From Stieleria sp. JC731 (lineage in GTDB: Bacteria; Planctomycetota; Planctomycetia; Pirellulales; Pirellulaceae): a DNA stretch of 64,000 nt. Shown here piece after piece: positions 1-8,931 of the stretch. The stretch's first letter is position 1. Each line of letters starts with the position of its first letter. The position numbers and the translations under genes were made by a program. Under the pieces are notes generated by a model, which saw only the letters and a list, made by a program, of their open reading frames with translations, was not told the DNA's origin and made no database searches. The DNA is taken from positions 458,404 through 522,403 of the forward strand of contig NZ_JAJKFQ010000005.1 of assembly GCF_020966635.1 (NCBI RefSeq), in the 5' to 3' direction.

Positions 1-2442
1 CCACGAATCGCGCGTGTTTTCGATGCCGGTGACTACGATGATTGGCACTACATCGTTTTCGAATACATCCACGGGATCAACCTTCGTGACCTAGTTCAAG
101 ATCGCGGAGTCCTATCGCTCGATGATGCGGTGCTCTACACATCACAGGTGACACGTGCACTGGAACACGCGTCCCAACGAGGAATCGTACACAGGGATAT
201 CAAGCCCTCGAACTTGTTGGTTTCAGAAGATGGGTCTGTAAAACTAGTCGACATGGGTTTGGCTCGTAGTGATAACTTAGAGCTCAGCGAGGACATGACC
301 GCCAGTGGTGTTACACTTGGCACGTTCGACTATATCTCTCCCGAGCAGGCGCTTGATCCACGAGACGCCGATATTCGCAGCGATCTCTATTCGCTCGGTT
401 GCACTTTGTATTTCATGCTCACCGGCGAGCCACCGTACACCGGTGGTACGATGCTGCAAAAGTTGATCAGTCACGGAAACGCGCCGCTTCCAGATCCACG
501 TTCGATGCGTCCGGATCTTCCAGAAGAAGTTGTTGCGGTGATGCATCGGATGATGGCGAAGGATCCGAAAGCGCGATACCAAACCGCAAGTGACTTGCTT
601 GCCGATTTGCGTGAGCTGGCTTACAGGTTCGATTTGAATCGCGCCCGCGCCGGGGTGGGAGTTCCCGTCGCAGCGTCAAACGATGGACTGCAACGTTTGC
701 AGTTTCATTTGCCATGGATGTTGGCTGCTTTGTTGATTCTGATGGTTGCTGGCTATTTGGAATTACAGTCAACCGCAACGCGAGAGGCATTCATCATCAG
801 CCGGCCTCAACCCGCCTTGCGTGGGGCTTCTGCAAATTCAGCTGATGTGGGACAAGCAGCAAGTCCACTTAACGACTCGTCTGTGCCCAATGACAGTGCG
901 GCAGTTGGCGATGGGAATACTGCTTCGTCTGCGATTGCGACATCGGTCCCTGGCAATCCGACAACTGAAAAAACATCGACGCAAGAACGACCACCAGTCG
1001 TCGATGCAGATGGACTGTCTGAAGCCGCTGCCCTTCCGCCCCGTTTTACAGGCAAATTGCCGTTTCCAAACGAAATTGCATCTGCCGCAGAATCTAATAC
1101 TGCTCCAAAGGTCAATCCGAAAGATTCCGAAACGGTTCGAATCGATCGGACGATGGATGCCAATCGACCGAATAGTAGCGATGCCAATGTGACTTCCAAA
1201 TCAGCAACGCCGGCGCCGTCTTCCGGGAATGGGACGTCCTCGACTGCAACGGCGGCGATCGCATTGCCAGCTAGCGATGTCGTGCGTGTTGTCCCACCCA
1301 GCTTGTTGGCGTTGGCCAGCAACGATGGTGAAATCGACCGCGACACCGATGGTGCCGCCCTCTGCCCGACGCTTGATGAGGCGTTAAAGTTGGCTGATCG
1401 GCTGGGAGTCAATCGAATTCAGCTGGCTACTCCACGCGTGGTCACCGGTAAAGTCGTGATACCTCGCGACAACATGGTGATCGAGTCGACTCTCGACCGG
1501 ACAATGATTCGAATGGTTTCGACCGACACGTTGGCAATCGGTCGTAGCGAAATGATGGTCATCGGCAGCCATCGTACTCACTTTAAAAACATTGACTTTC
1601 ACTGGGAACTTGCGCAAGAGCAAGTCGATGGCGGTTCAATGTTCGTGATGAACGACAACCGCTTGTCCGAATTTGAAAACTGTTCCTTTACGCTGGTTAA
1701 TAAAGCGATCCACGACGGTGTGTGCTTCTTTCAGGTAAAGACACAAACGGACGCTATTGCTGGTGCTGTCGAAAAACAAGATGCCACGTTGCCATTGGTA
1801 GCGCTCGTCTTGAACAATGCGGTTGTTCGGGGGGAAGCTGATTTCATTAAGATGGATCAGGCCGCGGCGCTGCAGCTAGTTTGGAACAATGGGCTGCTGG
1901 CTGTCAGTGGGCGAATGATCGACACCGCTGGTGCCGGTGTGCGTCCGGTTTCATTGATCACCAGCACGATTCAACTTTCACTTTCCAACGTAACCGCGGA
2001 GATACCACGTGGTGTCTTGAGAATGCGTTTGGGCCCAAACGGATCGTATCCCGTTTCGATCGAACGCGAAGCCAACCAATGTGTTTTCTTGGTTGATGAA
2101 GGTCAGCCACACTTCGAAATTATTGGTGTCGAATCGCTTGCCACCGAACAGGACTTACTTCGACTTCGTGGCGAAGACAACGTTTATGTTGGCGCGCCGA
2201 CTTTGACAGATCCGATTCTCTATGTCGCCGATATCGGTGGCAACACCGCCATGTATTTGATGTCGGAGCTGAATGAAGGCAATCTTGCCTGGATCAACGA
2301 AAACGGACCCCGCTGGTCGGTAAGATGGTCAAATGTAAGACCAACAACACAAACCTATCATTTGCTGACTCCTGCAACTTACCGCCAGGACGGAGCAATC
2401 TTTTTTGGCTTTCGTGAGCTCGACTTGCCTTCGCTACCTTAA
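1..2442 (+). CDS. Ser/Thr protein kinase with C-terminal sensor-like region (5' partial)
   Basis: The frame is open from the first base, so the N-lobe of the kinase, including the ATP glycine loop, lies outside the window. The visible part starts in the hinge and holds the catalytic loop HRDIKPSN (visible residues 64-71, catalytic Asp66), a DMG in place of the usual DFG (84-86) and an SPE in place of APE near residue 113. A single membrane segment at about residues 237-254 follows. Next comes a Ser/Thr/Pro/Ala-rich linker (about 265-430) and a C-terminal region that opens with a TLDEALKLADRLGV stretch typical of the start of parallel beta-helix repeats. The layout is that of a Hanks-type transmembrane kinase with a cytoplasmic kinase and an outward-facing domain. 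The ligand and targets are unknown. It converges with the adaptor gene ending 12 bp away. Confidence 0.9.
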   Translation, partial: PRIARVFDAGDYDDWHYIVFEYIHGINLRDLVQDRGVLSLDDAVLYTSQVTRALEHASQRGIVHRDIKPSNLLVSEDGSVKLVDMGLARSDNLELSEDMTASGVTLGTFDYISPEQALDPRDADIRSDLYSLGCTLYFMLTGEPPYTGGTMLQKLISHGNAPLPDPRSMRPDLPEEVVAVMHRMMAKDPKARYQTASDLLADLRELAYRFDLNRARAGVGVPVAASNDGLQRLQFHLPWMLAALLILMVAGYLELQSTATREAFIISRPQPALRGASANSADVGQAASPLNDSSVPNDSAAVGDGNTASSAIATSVPGNPTTEKTSTQERPPVVDADGLSEAAALPPRFTGKLPFPNEIASAAESNTAPKVNPKDSETVRIDRTMDANRPNSSDANVTSKSATPAPSSGNGTSSTATAAIALPASDVVRVVPPSLLALASNDGEIDRDTDGAALCPTLDEALKLADRLGVNRIQLATPRVVTGKVVIPRDNMVIESTLDRTMIRMVSTDTLAIGRSEMMVIGSHRTHFKNIDFHWELAQEQVDGGSMFVMNDNRLSEFENCSFTLVNKAIHDGVCFFQVKTQTDAIAGAVEKQDATLPLVALVLNNAVVRGEADFIKMDQAAALQLVWNNGLLAVSGRMIDTAGAGVRPVSLITSTIQLSLSNVTAEIPRGVLRMRLGPNGSYPVSIEREANQCVFLVDEGQPHFEIIGVESLATEQDLLRLRGEDNVYVGAPTLTDPILYVADIGGNTAMYLMSELNEGNLAWINENGPRWSVRWSNVRPTTQTYHLLTPATYRQDGAIFFGFRELDLPSLP

Positions 2443-2454
2443 ATAGCGAACGGA

Positions 2455-3507
2455 TTATTTGGACGTCGGTTCTCGGTCGATCATGACTTCGACAGGGATT
2501 CCGATCGGGAGCTCGACACCATCAGCTAGGTCAATCCACACACGGCGTGAATGAGTGTCATTGCGTTCCCCTGCCCACCCGCCAAATATTTTCTTTGGCT
2601 CCATCCGCGGTTCAATCTCAGTGACGGTGCCTTCGAAAGTCTTGCCAGGCAATGCATCAACCGTCACGATGCAGCGTTGGCCTTCGCTGACTCCGAGCGC
2701 ATCCCGTTCGTCAACATCTGCAATAACACGCAGTTGACTCGCATCGACGACTTGGATGGCCGGTGACGGAGATTCAGGGCTAATCCACTCGCCAGGGTGA
2801 ACATCAACATTAAGTACGACTGAATCACATGGCGATTTAACATCGCAACGGTCGACGTCGATTTCCGCCATTCGCAGCTGAGCTTTTGCCGAAGCGATTT
2901 CGGCATCAGCAGCAAGAAGGTCCGCTGGTCGAGGGTCTGCCTTGATGGTTTCAAGCCGCTGACGCGAGGCTTGCAATAACGCTAAAGTCGAATCGTGCGT
3001 CGAGCGGTAGTCTTCGAAACCTTGGGTGCTGATGGCGTTGCGTTCATAAAGCTTCTTCGCACGATCAAAACGCGCTCGCGCTCCGTCATATTGTGCTTGC
3101 GCGGATTCAGCCTCTTGTCGTGCCGCATCTATTTCGCTCTGACGGGCTCCGGCGACAAGTCGCATCCGTCTTGCTTGTGCTGCTTCCAATTGAGCAGCAG
3201 CTAATTCGCGTTGTGCTTCATAGCGTCTGGCATCCAAACGGAACAAGGTCGTGCCTTCGGCAACACGGTTTCCGCGTTCGACAGGAATCGAATCGACTCG
3301 TCCGGGGAATTGTGGGCGAATAGAGATTGCTTCTGAACGACCTTCGACCCGACCCGCTGCATGGATTTGAGGGCCAATGGCTGAGGGATCGATTCCCAAG
3401 TTCAATGGCTGCAGGCGAGGCGGCAAATGTGACTGCTGTTGGTCAATCGCGATCATCAGTCCAGTGCCAGCAGCGGCAATGGTCGCGGCGAGGATCAACT
3501 GTTTCAT
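2455..3507 (-). CDS. HlyD-type periplasmic adaptor of an ABC exporter
   Basis: This 350-residue protein has an N-terminal membrane anchor (residues 3-22), a half lipoyl-like motif around residues 65-90 (GRVDSIPVERGNRVAEG), a long Gln/Ala/Arg-rich alpha-helical hairpin (about 98-205), the second lipoyl half, and beta-barrel strands up to the C-terminus (VEVMIDRE). This is the domain order of membrane fusion proteins such as DevB and HlyD, which link an inner-membrane transporter to an outer-membrane channel. The start overlaps the upstream ATPase stop by 4 bp, so it is the last gene of a three-gene operon with the ATPase and permease. No outer-membrane TolC-like gene is seen nearby. The substrate cannot be told from sequence; DevBCA-like systems export glycolipids or small molecules. 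Confidence 0.88.
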   Translation of the reverse strand: MKQLILAATIAAAGTGLMIAIDQQQSHLPPRLQPLNLGIDPSAIGPQIHAAGRVEGRSEAISIRPQFPGRVDSIPVERGNRVAEGTTLFRLDARRYEAQRELAAAQLEAAQARRMRLVAGARQSEIDAARQEAESAQAQYDGARARFDRAKKLYERNAISTQGFEDYRSTHDSTLALLQASRQRLETIKADPRPADLLAADAEIASAKAQLRMAEIDVDRCDVKSPCDSVVLNVDVHPGEWISPESPSPAIQVVDASQLRVIADVDERDALGVSEGQRCIVTVDALPGKTFEGTVTEIEPRMEPKKIFGGWAGERNDTHSRRVWIDLADGVELPIGIPVEVMIDREPTSK

Positions 3508-4253
3508 ATGAACCTCCCGTTTTCCATTTCGCAGATGCGGTCCGCATAGCTATAAATCCGCGGGTCATGTGTCACGACCACTGTTGATGTGTTGAACTCG
3601 TTGGTCAGTTCCTGAAGCAAGTCCATCACGCCTTTTCCTGATTGGCTGTCCAGTGCCGCGGTTGGTTCATCGGCCAAGATTAACTTCGGTTGCCCGACCA
3701 CAGCGCGGGCTAACGCGACTCGCTGGCATTGCCCAGGACTCATTGACGACGGCAAAGCATTCACGTGGTCACCCAGACCCATGCGAGCGAGCAGTTTTGC
3801 TGACGTCTTTCTTGCTTCGTGAAGCGGAGTTCCATGCATCGACAATGGAATGGCGACGTTGTCTTGCGCATCGAGTCCGTCGATCAACTGAAATTTTTGG
3901 AAGACGAATCCAATCATTTCTCGTCGAATGATTGTCCTTTGCTGTTCGTCTAAACCATCAACGCGACGATTGAAAAAACAAAGTTGCCCGTCATCTGGGG
4001 TCAGCAATAGACCCAGGATTGAAAGGAGCGTTGTCTTTCCGCTTCCAGATGGCCCAACCAGAAAGACGCACTCTTTCTCTTTGACTTGAAAATCGATGCC
4101 ATCCAAAATCGGACGAGGCGTCCCGCCGATAACGTAGGACTTCGTGATCTGCGAGGCATTGATCGCTGTCCGTTGCTGCGAAGACTTGTCAGTCGTAGGT
4201 GGCACGACTGCAGGTGCGATCGTTGATGGGAAAGATGTGTTTGTAATGTTCAT
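3504..4253 (-). CDS. ABC transporter ATP-binding protein (DevA/LolD/MacB-like)
   Basis: This 249-residue nucleotide-binding subunit has Walker A GPSGSGKT (residues 67-74), a Q-loop at FVFQKF (117-122), Walker B LILADEP (191-197) and a His switch in VVVTHDPR. The signature motif reads SPGQ (172-175) instead of SGGQ, a modest variation. Family resemblance is to ATPases paired with FtsX-like permeases, which drive mechanotransmission rather than classical substrate channeling. About 30 non-conserved residues precede the core, so a later start is possible, but the ATG used overlaps the permease stop by 4 bp (ATGA type), which favours translational coupling. The flanking permease and HlyD adaptor complete an exporter. 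Confidence 0.92.
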   Translation of the reverse strand: MNITNTSFPSTIAPAVVPPTTDKSSQQRTAINASQITKSYVIGGTPRPILDGIDFQVKEKECVFLVGPSGSGKTTLLSILGLLLTPDDGQLCFFNRRVDGLDEQQRTIIRREMIGFVFQKFQLIDGLDAQDNVAIPLSMHGTPLHEARKTSAKLLARMGLGDHVNALPSSMSPGQCQRVALARAVVGQPKLILADEPTAALDSQSGKGVMDLLQELTNEFNTSTVVVTHDPRIYSYADRICEMENGRFI

Positions 4254-5377
4254 GCTTGGAGCGCCGTATGAGGATCAATTCGACGCACTCTTAAGTATGG
4301 CAAGCCGGACGCAAACAGGCAGATGCAGAAAATCAGCACTGCACATCCAACATAAAGCATGTTCGGAATTTCGATCGTTGCGCGAGGTGTGCTCAGTAAG
4401 GCTTGCAAAATGACGGTAATGGCAATTCCGATGGCGATACCAATGGTTGCGACCGTTGCTGATTGAAGGATTAGGATGCTGAGCAATTCTTGCTCGCTCA
4501 GACCGATCGCGCGAAGGGTGGCGTATTCGGAAATTCGGTCCAAGACCATCGCGTAGAGGGTTTGCCCTACCATGACGAGACCGACAAGCAGTCCGAGTAG
4601 CGTGGCCGCACCGAAGCTAATTCCGAGTCCTGTTCGGGTCATCCAAAAGTTAATGCTGACCGATGCATACTCATCGCTTGGCATCGCTTCGACATCTGGA
4701 AGGATCGCTTCGATTTGGCGGCAGATCGCTGCACTGTCGGCACCGGGCGTGACTCGGGCAAGCAAATACGACGTTCGCGTCGGATCGCTACCCATGATGT
4801 CGAGTACACGTTCGTAGTTCGTGAAGATATAGGGCGTGACTAAAAAGCTGAGGATGCCGTTACACTTTGCCGCAATTCGCACTCGACGCCCATTGATCTC
4901 ACGAGTCTCACCGATTTGAGGACTCATCAATTTGTCATCGTCACAAGCGTCGACCACGATCGCATCGTCGAGCTGCAATGCGTGTGAGGGGCCCTGTTCG
5001 ATCTCGAAGGCTCTTCCAATATTTGTGGTCTCCGGAACGCCAACCAAAACAACGTTTTCGTAGCCGCCGTTCGGAAGACTCATCTCACTGAATTCAACCC
5101 GAAGTGGTTGAACGTCTTCGACTCCGTTGACGCCTTCAACAACATGTCGCCAGCGTTCTGGAATCGAGTGAGCGAAGTCAACGTTGTGCATGCCGCGGTG
5201 CCCGATCCAGATATCGGCGTTTCCACGGTCCACGAGCATGCTGGCCTTTTGGATCAGGCCAACGAACAGTCCACCTTGGATGTTTACCAAGACGACGGAG
5301 AAAATGACGCCAACCAAACCGGCAATCAACTTACCGCGATCGTGAAATAGTGTCCGGTAAGCAAGATTCCAACGCAT
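4250..5377 (-). CDS. FtsX-like ABC transporter permease (DevC-like)
   Basis: This 375-residue membrane protein has one N-terminal membrane helix (about 15-40), a large extracytoplasmic domain (about 45-250) and three C-terminal helices (about 255-280, 300-325 and 335-355). That is the four-helix topology of MacB/DevC/LolC permeases. The cytoplasmic sequence YATLRAIGLSEQELL before the second helix is typical of the FtsX family coupling region. It is the first gene of the minus-strand operon permease-ATPase-adaptor, with overlaps of 4 bp at both junctions, so the three are surely cotranscribed. The promoter should lie in the 449-bp gap upstream (5378-5826), where a perfect 18-bp inverted repeat is found. 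Confidence 0.9.
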   Translation of the reverse strand: MRWNLAYRTLFHDRGKLIAGLVGVIFSVVLVNIQGGLFVGLIQKASMLVDRGNADIWIGHRGMHNVDFAHSIPERWRHVVEGVNGVEDVQPLRVEFSEMSLPNGGYENVVLVGVPETTNIGRAFEIEQGPSHALQLDDAIVVDACDDDKLMSPQIGETREINGRRVRIAAKCNGILSFLVTPYIFTNYERVLDIMGSDPTRTSYLLARVTPGADSAAICRQIEAILPDVEAMPSDEYASVSINFWMTRTGLGISFGAATLLGLLVGLVMVGQTLYAMVLDRISEYATLRAIGLSEQELLSILILQSATVATIGIAIGIAITVILQALLSTPRATIEIPNMLYVGCAVLIFCICLFASGLPYLRVRRIDPHTALQA

Positions 5378-5826
5378 CGTTTGGATCGGCCGATTGGCCG
5401 TTGATCACTTTATCGAGGGGACTTCGTAGACGGGCCGCTATAGTTCGCCATCGGACACCTATCCGTGGAACTTCAATTGACTCCCTCTTACAAAAGCCAG
5501 ATGAGGGACGTCCAGCTCGATAAAGTCTAAAGACCGGGATAACCGGTACTTGAAACTGATATGGCATGGCCAGAGGCCGGTCTAGGATCTATGAAACATG
5601 AATGTTTCACGGGTTTCGGCCGAGATGATGACGCCAGTATTGGGGCATCGCCCACAGCCCCGTTGATGCTGCATCAGCGATTGATGTAGCGGAATGTGAC
5701 GGATCAATCGCCGTAGGAATGATGATGTCAGTTCGATCGAATTCACGATGGAATCGGGCGACGACGAGATGACTTGCTTTATTACGGTGGTGAAGGTGTG
5801 GTTTCTGTGTTCGAGAGGGCGATTTG
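5378..5826. other. Intergenic region upstream of the exporter operon
   Basis: This 449-bp stretch has no convincing gene; reading frames in it are short and lack recognisable motifs. It must hold the promoter of the minus-strand exporter operon. It contains the inverted repeat at 5592-5609, listed separately. Confidence 0.6.
5592..5609. promoter_or_regulatory. Perfect 18-bp inverted repeat, candidate operator
   Basis: TGAAACAT-GA-ATGTTTCA: 8-bp arms identical in reverse complement with a 2-bp centre, 215 bp upstream of the exporter permease start. The size and symmetry fit a dimeric repressor site, but no regulator gene is adjacent. The operator role is inference. Confidence 0.35.
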
Positions 5827-6249
5827 CTACCGCTTGGCCTCGGCCTCCAAAACCGACACTCGCTTCTCCAAGGCCTCGACGCGTTTGGTTAGGCGAATGA
5901 CTACTTGTCGAAGATCGTAATCATTCATCTGTGGTGAGGTTGGTTCATCGGAGCCAGCTCGGAAAGGATTTGGGGCTGGTTCCCAAGCTTGCAATTGTTC
6001 CTCAATCGCTTCGATCTTAGCTTCGACTCCCGGACGGTTCGGGTGCTTCGATCCCATCGACTCGAGATTCTTTTTTAGCAGCTTTCGCTCTTCCCACAGC
6101 TGTTTGCCGCGTTCGGTTAGCAACGCGGCTTTCGGTGCTTCGTCGTCCGAAGGTGCTTTGCTTCCGATTTGAGCCTTCAAAGCAGAACCGAAAAGCAGCA
6201 AAAGTATCGCGACGTTGACGGTATGTGATTTGAACAATCGCTGAATCAT
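5827..6249 (-). CDS. Small exported protein with coiled coils, function unknown
   Basis: This 140-residue protein begins with a hydrophobic signal-like segment (about residues 12-26, ending LKAQ, a plausible signal peptidase site). A charged helical stretch (about 40-90, LTERGKQLWEERKLLKKNLES) and a C-terminal heptad-patterned helix (about 112-139, VVIRLTKRVEALEKRVSVLEAE) follow, the latter predicted to form a coiled coil. I do not recognise a named family. The C-terminal coiled coil resembles trimerisation stems of envelope proteins. It lies 62 bp upstream of the DUF218 gene stop on the same strand, so it could be the end of that transcript. The start at 6249 is followed directly by the signal-like segment, which supports it. 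Confidence 0.65.
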   Translation of the reverse strand: MIQRLFKSHTVNVAILLLLFGSALKAQIGSKAPSDDEAPKAALLTERGKQLWEERKLLKKNLESMGSKHPNRPGVEAKIEAIEEQLQAWEPAPNPFRAGSDEPTSPQMNDYDLRQVVIRLTKRVEALEKRVSVLEAEAKR

Positions 6250-6311
6250 TTTTTTATCGCTATGAGAGTGCGAAGACGGAGAGTTTCAGGTAGCCAGTGG
6301 AGCCCTTCAGT

Positions 6312-6935
6312 TTATACGGCAAACCAATAGACGATTAGCTTGACGTACTCAATCCAGATCGGGAGGTGGGTTTCGACGCTTTGGGATGGTGGGGCGGCCG
6401 AGTGAATCGAAATCAAACTTTGATCTGCGAAGACTCGCTGAAACGTCAGTAGGCTCCTCCGCGTATGCGGTGGAGAAGTCACGACGATGATCTTGCCGAA
6501 TTCTTTGTCCAGATTCGCTAACGCGATCGCTTCGTCTCGGGAACTTAGCCAAGTCGCTTGCGCGGGAGGTACAAAATGAATCGCGTCGCTAGGAACGCCT
6601 CTCATTTCTAGATAGTCAACTGCTCGTTCAGTTAGCGTGTCATTTTTCTTTCGAATGAAGTTGTAGCACGAGTTGCGATCTTCTCGGAGGAGGAAAATCT
6701 TATCGACACGGTGCATGTGATACAGATCAGACGCAGAAAGCAGACGCTCCCAATAAGCTGCTCCATCGGCCATCACATAGGCAATATCACCTCTGGCGTC
6801 AGAATCGTGCCTGACCAGTGGGGAGATCAATAGGCCGCGAACGGTATCAGATGATAAGGCGATGTTCCAGCAAACGAAGAGTGCGACGAGGATCCAGAAT
6901 CTTCGTCTCCACTTCGTTGCAGAGTCGATGGCCAT
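6312..6935 (-). CDS. DUF218 / YdcF-ElyC-like membrane-anchored protein
   Basis: This 207-residue protein has one N-terminal membrane helix (about residues 12-30) and then a Rossmann-like DUF218 domain. Supporting features are the opening strand (IAYVMADG), a central region with a TERAVDYLEMRGV helix, and IIVVTSPPHTRRSLLTFQRVF, the typical conserved segment near the end of the family. DUF218 proteins such as SanA, YdcF and ElyC act in envelope or polysaccharide biology; the exact reaction is not established. Its ATG directly abuts the stop of the FemAB-like gene (0-bp spacing), placing it third in the PEP-CTERM-FemAB-DUF218 operon. This suggests a role in the exosortase system or the glycan to which its substrates attach. 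Confidence 0.75.
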   Translation of the reverse strand: MAIDSATKWRRRFWILVALFVCWNIALSSDTVRGLLISPLVRHDSDARGDIAYVMADGAAYWERLLSASDLYHMHRVDKIFLLREDRNSCYNFIRKKNDTLTERAVDYLEMRGVPSDAIHFVPPAQATWLSSRDEAIALANLDKEFGKIIVVTSPPHTRRSLLTFQRVFADQSLISIHSAAPPSQSVETHLPIWIEYVKLIVYWFAV

Positions 6936-7964
6936 CTATGGAATCCCACGAACAATGGTGGGCCCAATCATTCGTGTGAACCAAACGGGTAGCTTGGTCC
7001 AAAGTTCCACAAGGCGTTTTTTGCCTCCCGCATCAGGACGCATTTCATTGGGATCGCCTTTGCGGACGTAGTACTGCCATGTCGCTTGTGAAGGCACTGC
7101 ACCCCACTGAGCTTTGAACTTGTATGTTCCGCTGTCTTCGCTGCTGCGACCGAAATCAAACGTATGGCTGCCGCGCTCGATCGAGCGTCGCAGTAGATGT
7201 CGATACATCCACATGTTAGCACCAAGGCGGTTGAATTCCCGAAGGCTACTTGCGCTGGGGACCTCGCTGACACCACGGTTATGGACCAACAGTCCGGCGG
7301 CGATCGCCTTTGAATCTTGACGAACAACGCACAATTCGGCGCTGTCTTTGAATTCGTCTAGGATCGCTTCAAAAAGCTGTTTCGAAAAAACAGGAGTACC
7401 GAGGTCACGCATGTTTTGCGCGAAAACATCGTAGTACTCCGGTAAAAGTTCTCGGCCGCCAAAATGAACCGTCGAGCCGTAGCTGCCTGATTTTTTGATT
7501 TGGCTTCGCACCTTGGATTTAAACGACTTGTCGAGTTCTTCGTCCGTTGCGGGAAGGGCCAAACGCATGTGAACTTTATCTGTTCGCGCAAAGTTCAGTT
7601 TGGCGTGCTCGATCGGTTCTTCGTGGCGTAGTTCTAAATACTTAACGTCATGTTCATCAGCTAACTCACAAGCAGCATCGACTAGGGTCTCGGCCACAGC
7701 TTGGTCTTTGGCCCAGACTCCACCTGTGTTGATGTATGGCAGGCTGACTAAAAACTTGCCAAAGATTGGCCCTTTGACCAACACCAGCGGCAGTATGCCG
7801 TCGGAATGATTCGATGATTCTGCCTTGATCAAGAAACCACGGTGCTTCAAACCAAGGCAGACGCTGTTTTGCCAGCGGACGTCATGCCCATTAAGGCACG
7901 GAATATTTCCGGATTTGATGGTTGGCCATTTGGTCGGCCAAGCTTCAACACGAACTGAGGTCAA
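6936..7964 (-). CDS. FemAB-like protein of the PEP-CTERM/exosortase-associated type
   Basis: This 342-residue protein has two GNAT-like halves of the FemAB fold. The N-terminal half carries PLVLVKGPIFGKFLVSLPY and the middle LELRHEE. The C-terminal half has KVRSQIKKS, AAGLLVHN, GANMWMYRHLLRRSIERG and FDFGRSS..SGTYKFKAQWGA, which match the pattern of the FemAB-related proteins found beside exosortases (TIGR03019 type). True FemAB enzymes add amino acids from aminoacyl-tRNA to peptidoglycan bridges; the role of the exosortase-linked branch is not proven. The start lies inside the 3' end of the PEP-CTERM gene (20-bp overlap), and the stop touches the DUF218 start, so the three are cotranscribed. 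Confidence 0.85.
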   Translation of the reverse strand: MTSVRVEAWPTKWPTIKSGNIPCLNGHDVRWQNSVCLGLKHRGFLIKAESSNHSDGILPLVLVKGPIFGKFLVSLPYINTGGVWAKDQAVAETLVDAACELADEHDVKYLELRHEEPIEHAKLNFARTDKVHMRLALPATDEELDKSFKSKVRSQIKKSGSYGSTVHFGGRELLPEYYDVFAQNMRDLGTPVFSKQLFEAILDEFKDSAELCVVRQDSKAIAAGLLVHNRGVSEVPSASSLREFNRLGANMWMYRHLLRRSIERGSHTFDFGRSSEDSGTYKFKAQWGAVPSQATWQYYVRKGDPNEMRPDAGGKKRLVELWTKLPVWFTRMIGPTIVRGIP

Positions 7965-8706
7965 CTTTACTTTTCCGGCGGCGGAGACACGAAGCGCAAG
8001 TCAGGCAAGCAAAGGTTAGCAGCGCACTCGGTTCTGGAACACTAGAAAGGGAAAGGAATGCTCCCGGTGTTCCGGCCTTTGACTCGAAGCCTTGGTATCC
8101 TGCCGAATTTGGATATGCCGAGGCTGACCAACTTGATGCGAGGTGGTTTTGGTTGATCAGATGTGGCGCCACAAAGAGACTTTGATCAGGATCCGTTGAC
8201 GGCCAAGTTGCCGTGTCAATGTTGACCACGTCTGACGCATTGTCTGTCGAAAGTGAGATATGGATGTTGGACGCGCCGTGGAACAATTCAAAGGGAGGTA
8301 TTCCCGGCAGAAACTCAGGCAACGCCTGGACAAAAAGCGTACCGGCTGGTGTATCGGGCCAATCCAAAAGGAAATTCGCAGCAGGGTTGCTGCCAGATCC
8401 AACCGAACCGATGCCTCCAATGCCGGTCGGATTAAACAGGATCATAAAAGAGTTGGGGGCTAGTGCAGTCGCCGTTCCAGATTGTACCTCTGGCAAAAAC
8501 ACCTTCTGGGATTCTGCCCCATTGCTGAATACGATTTCCAACGAAGACAGGTCTTCTGCTGTGGAGCCGTTGTTGTAGATCTCGATCCATTCGCCACTGG
8601 TTGAGTCCACATCTAGCATTAACTCGGTGATTGCAAGGCCTGCTTGAGTCAGCTGCCCAACATGAAGAAGAATGATTCCACAAAACGTCAAAAGAGCTCG
8701 AAACAC
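7945..8706 (-). CDS. Lamin-tail domain protein with PEP-CTERM sorting signal
   Basis: This 253-residue exported protein has a signal peptide (residues 1-22, cleavage near LTQAG) and a lamin-tail-like (LTD) domain with ITELM..........GEWIEIYNNG.....DLSSLEI (about 25-115). The C-terminal sorting tag is V-P-E-P (223-226), a hydrophobic stretch (227-240) and RRR (242-244). That tripartite tail is the substrate signature of exosortases, and an exosortase is encoded 4 kb away. Unlike most PEP-CTERM proteins, nine residues follow the Arg cluster, and its last 20 bp overlap the FemAB-like gene. It is probably moved across the inner membrane, cut at the PEP region and held at the surface or in extracellular polymer. 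Confidence 0.9.
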   Translation of the reverse strand: MFRALLTFCGIILLHVGQLTQAGLAITELMLDVDSTSGEWIEIYNNGSTAEDLSSLEIVFSNGAESQKVFLPEVQSGTATALAPNSFMILFNPTGIGGIGSVGSGSNPAANFLLDWPDTPAGTLFVQALPEFLPGIPPFELFHGASNIHISLSTDNASDVVNIDTATWPSTDPDQSLFVAPHLINQNHLASSWSASAYPNSAGYQGFESKAGTPGAFLSLSSVPEPSALLTFACLTCASCLRRRKSKVDLSSC

Positions 8707-8816
8707 GCCAAAACCTCTCGCTATTTGATATCAATCACTATTCCTTGCGTAGGGATACAAACATCCCCCAAGTGAACAGTTTGATCAACACCAGTGCGGG
8801 CCGTCTGAGGCGGGGT

Positions 8817-8831
8817 GTGGCAATCTGCCAC
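8817..8831. other. Short inverted repeat between patatin and PEP-CTERM genes
   Basis: GTGGCA-ATC-TGCCAC, perfect 6-bp arms with a 3-base centre, 101 bp past the patatin stop and 111 bp before the PEP-CTERM start, both on the minus strand. It could be a weak terminator stem or an operator. No T-run follows on either strand. Confidence 0.25.
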
Positions 8832-8931
8832 GGGGGAGGTTGTGCGGGGTCATCGGATGCTGTTCGCCCCAGTCGACTTAGGAATTGACGTGCCAGGCAA
8901 ATGAAAGGGGACAACACGAGACAGAGAGTGG

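Noticed and set aside
807..1412. Minus-strand frame of 201 codons inside the kinase gene
   Set aside because: It lies opposite the low-complexity linker of the kinase, has no motif or control signals, and is explained by codon bias of the linker.
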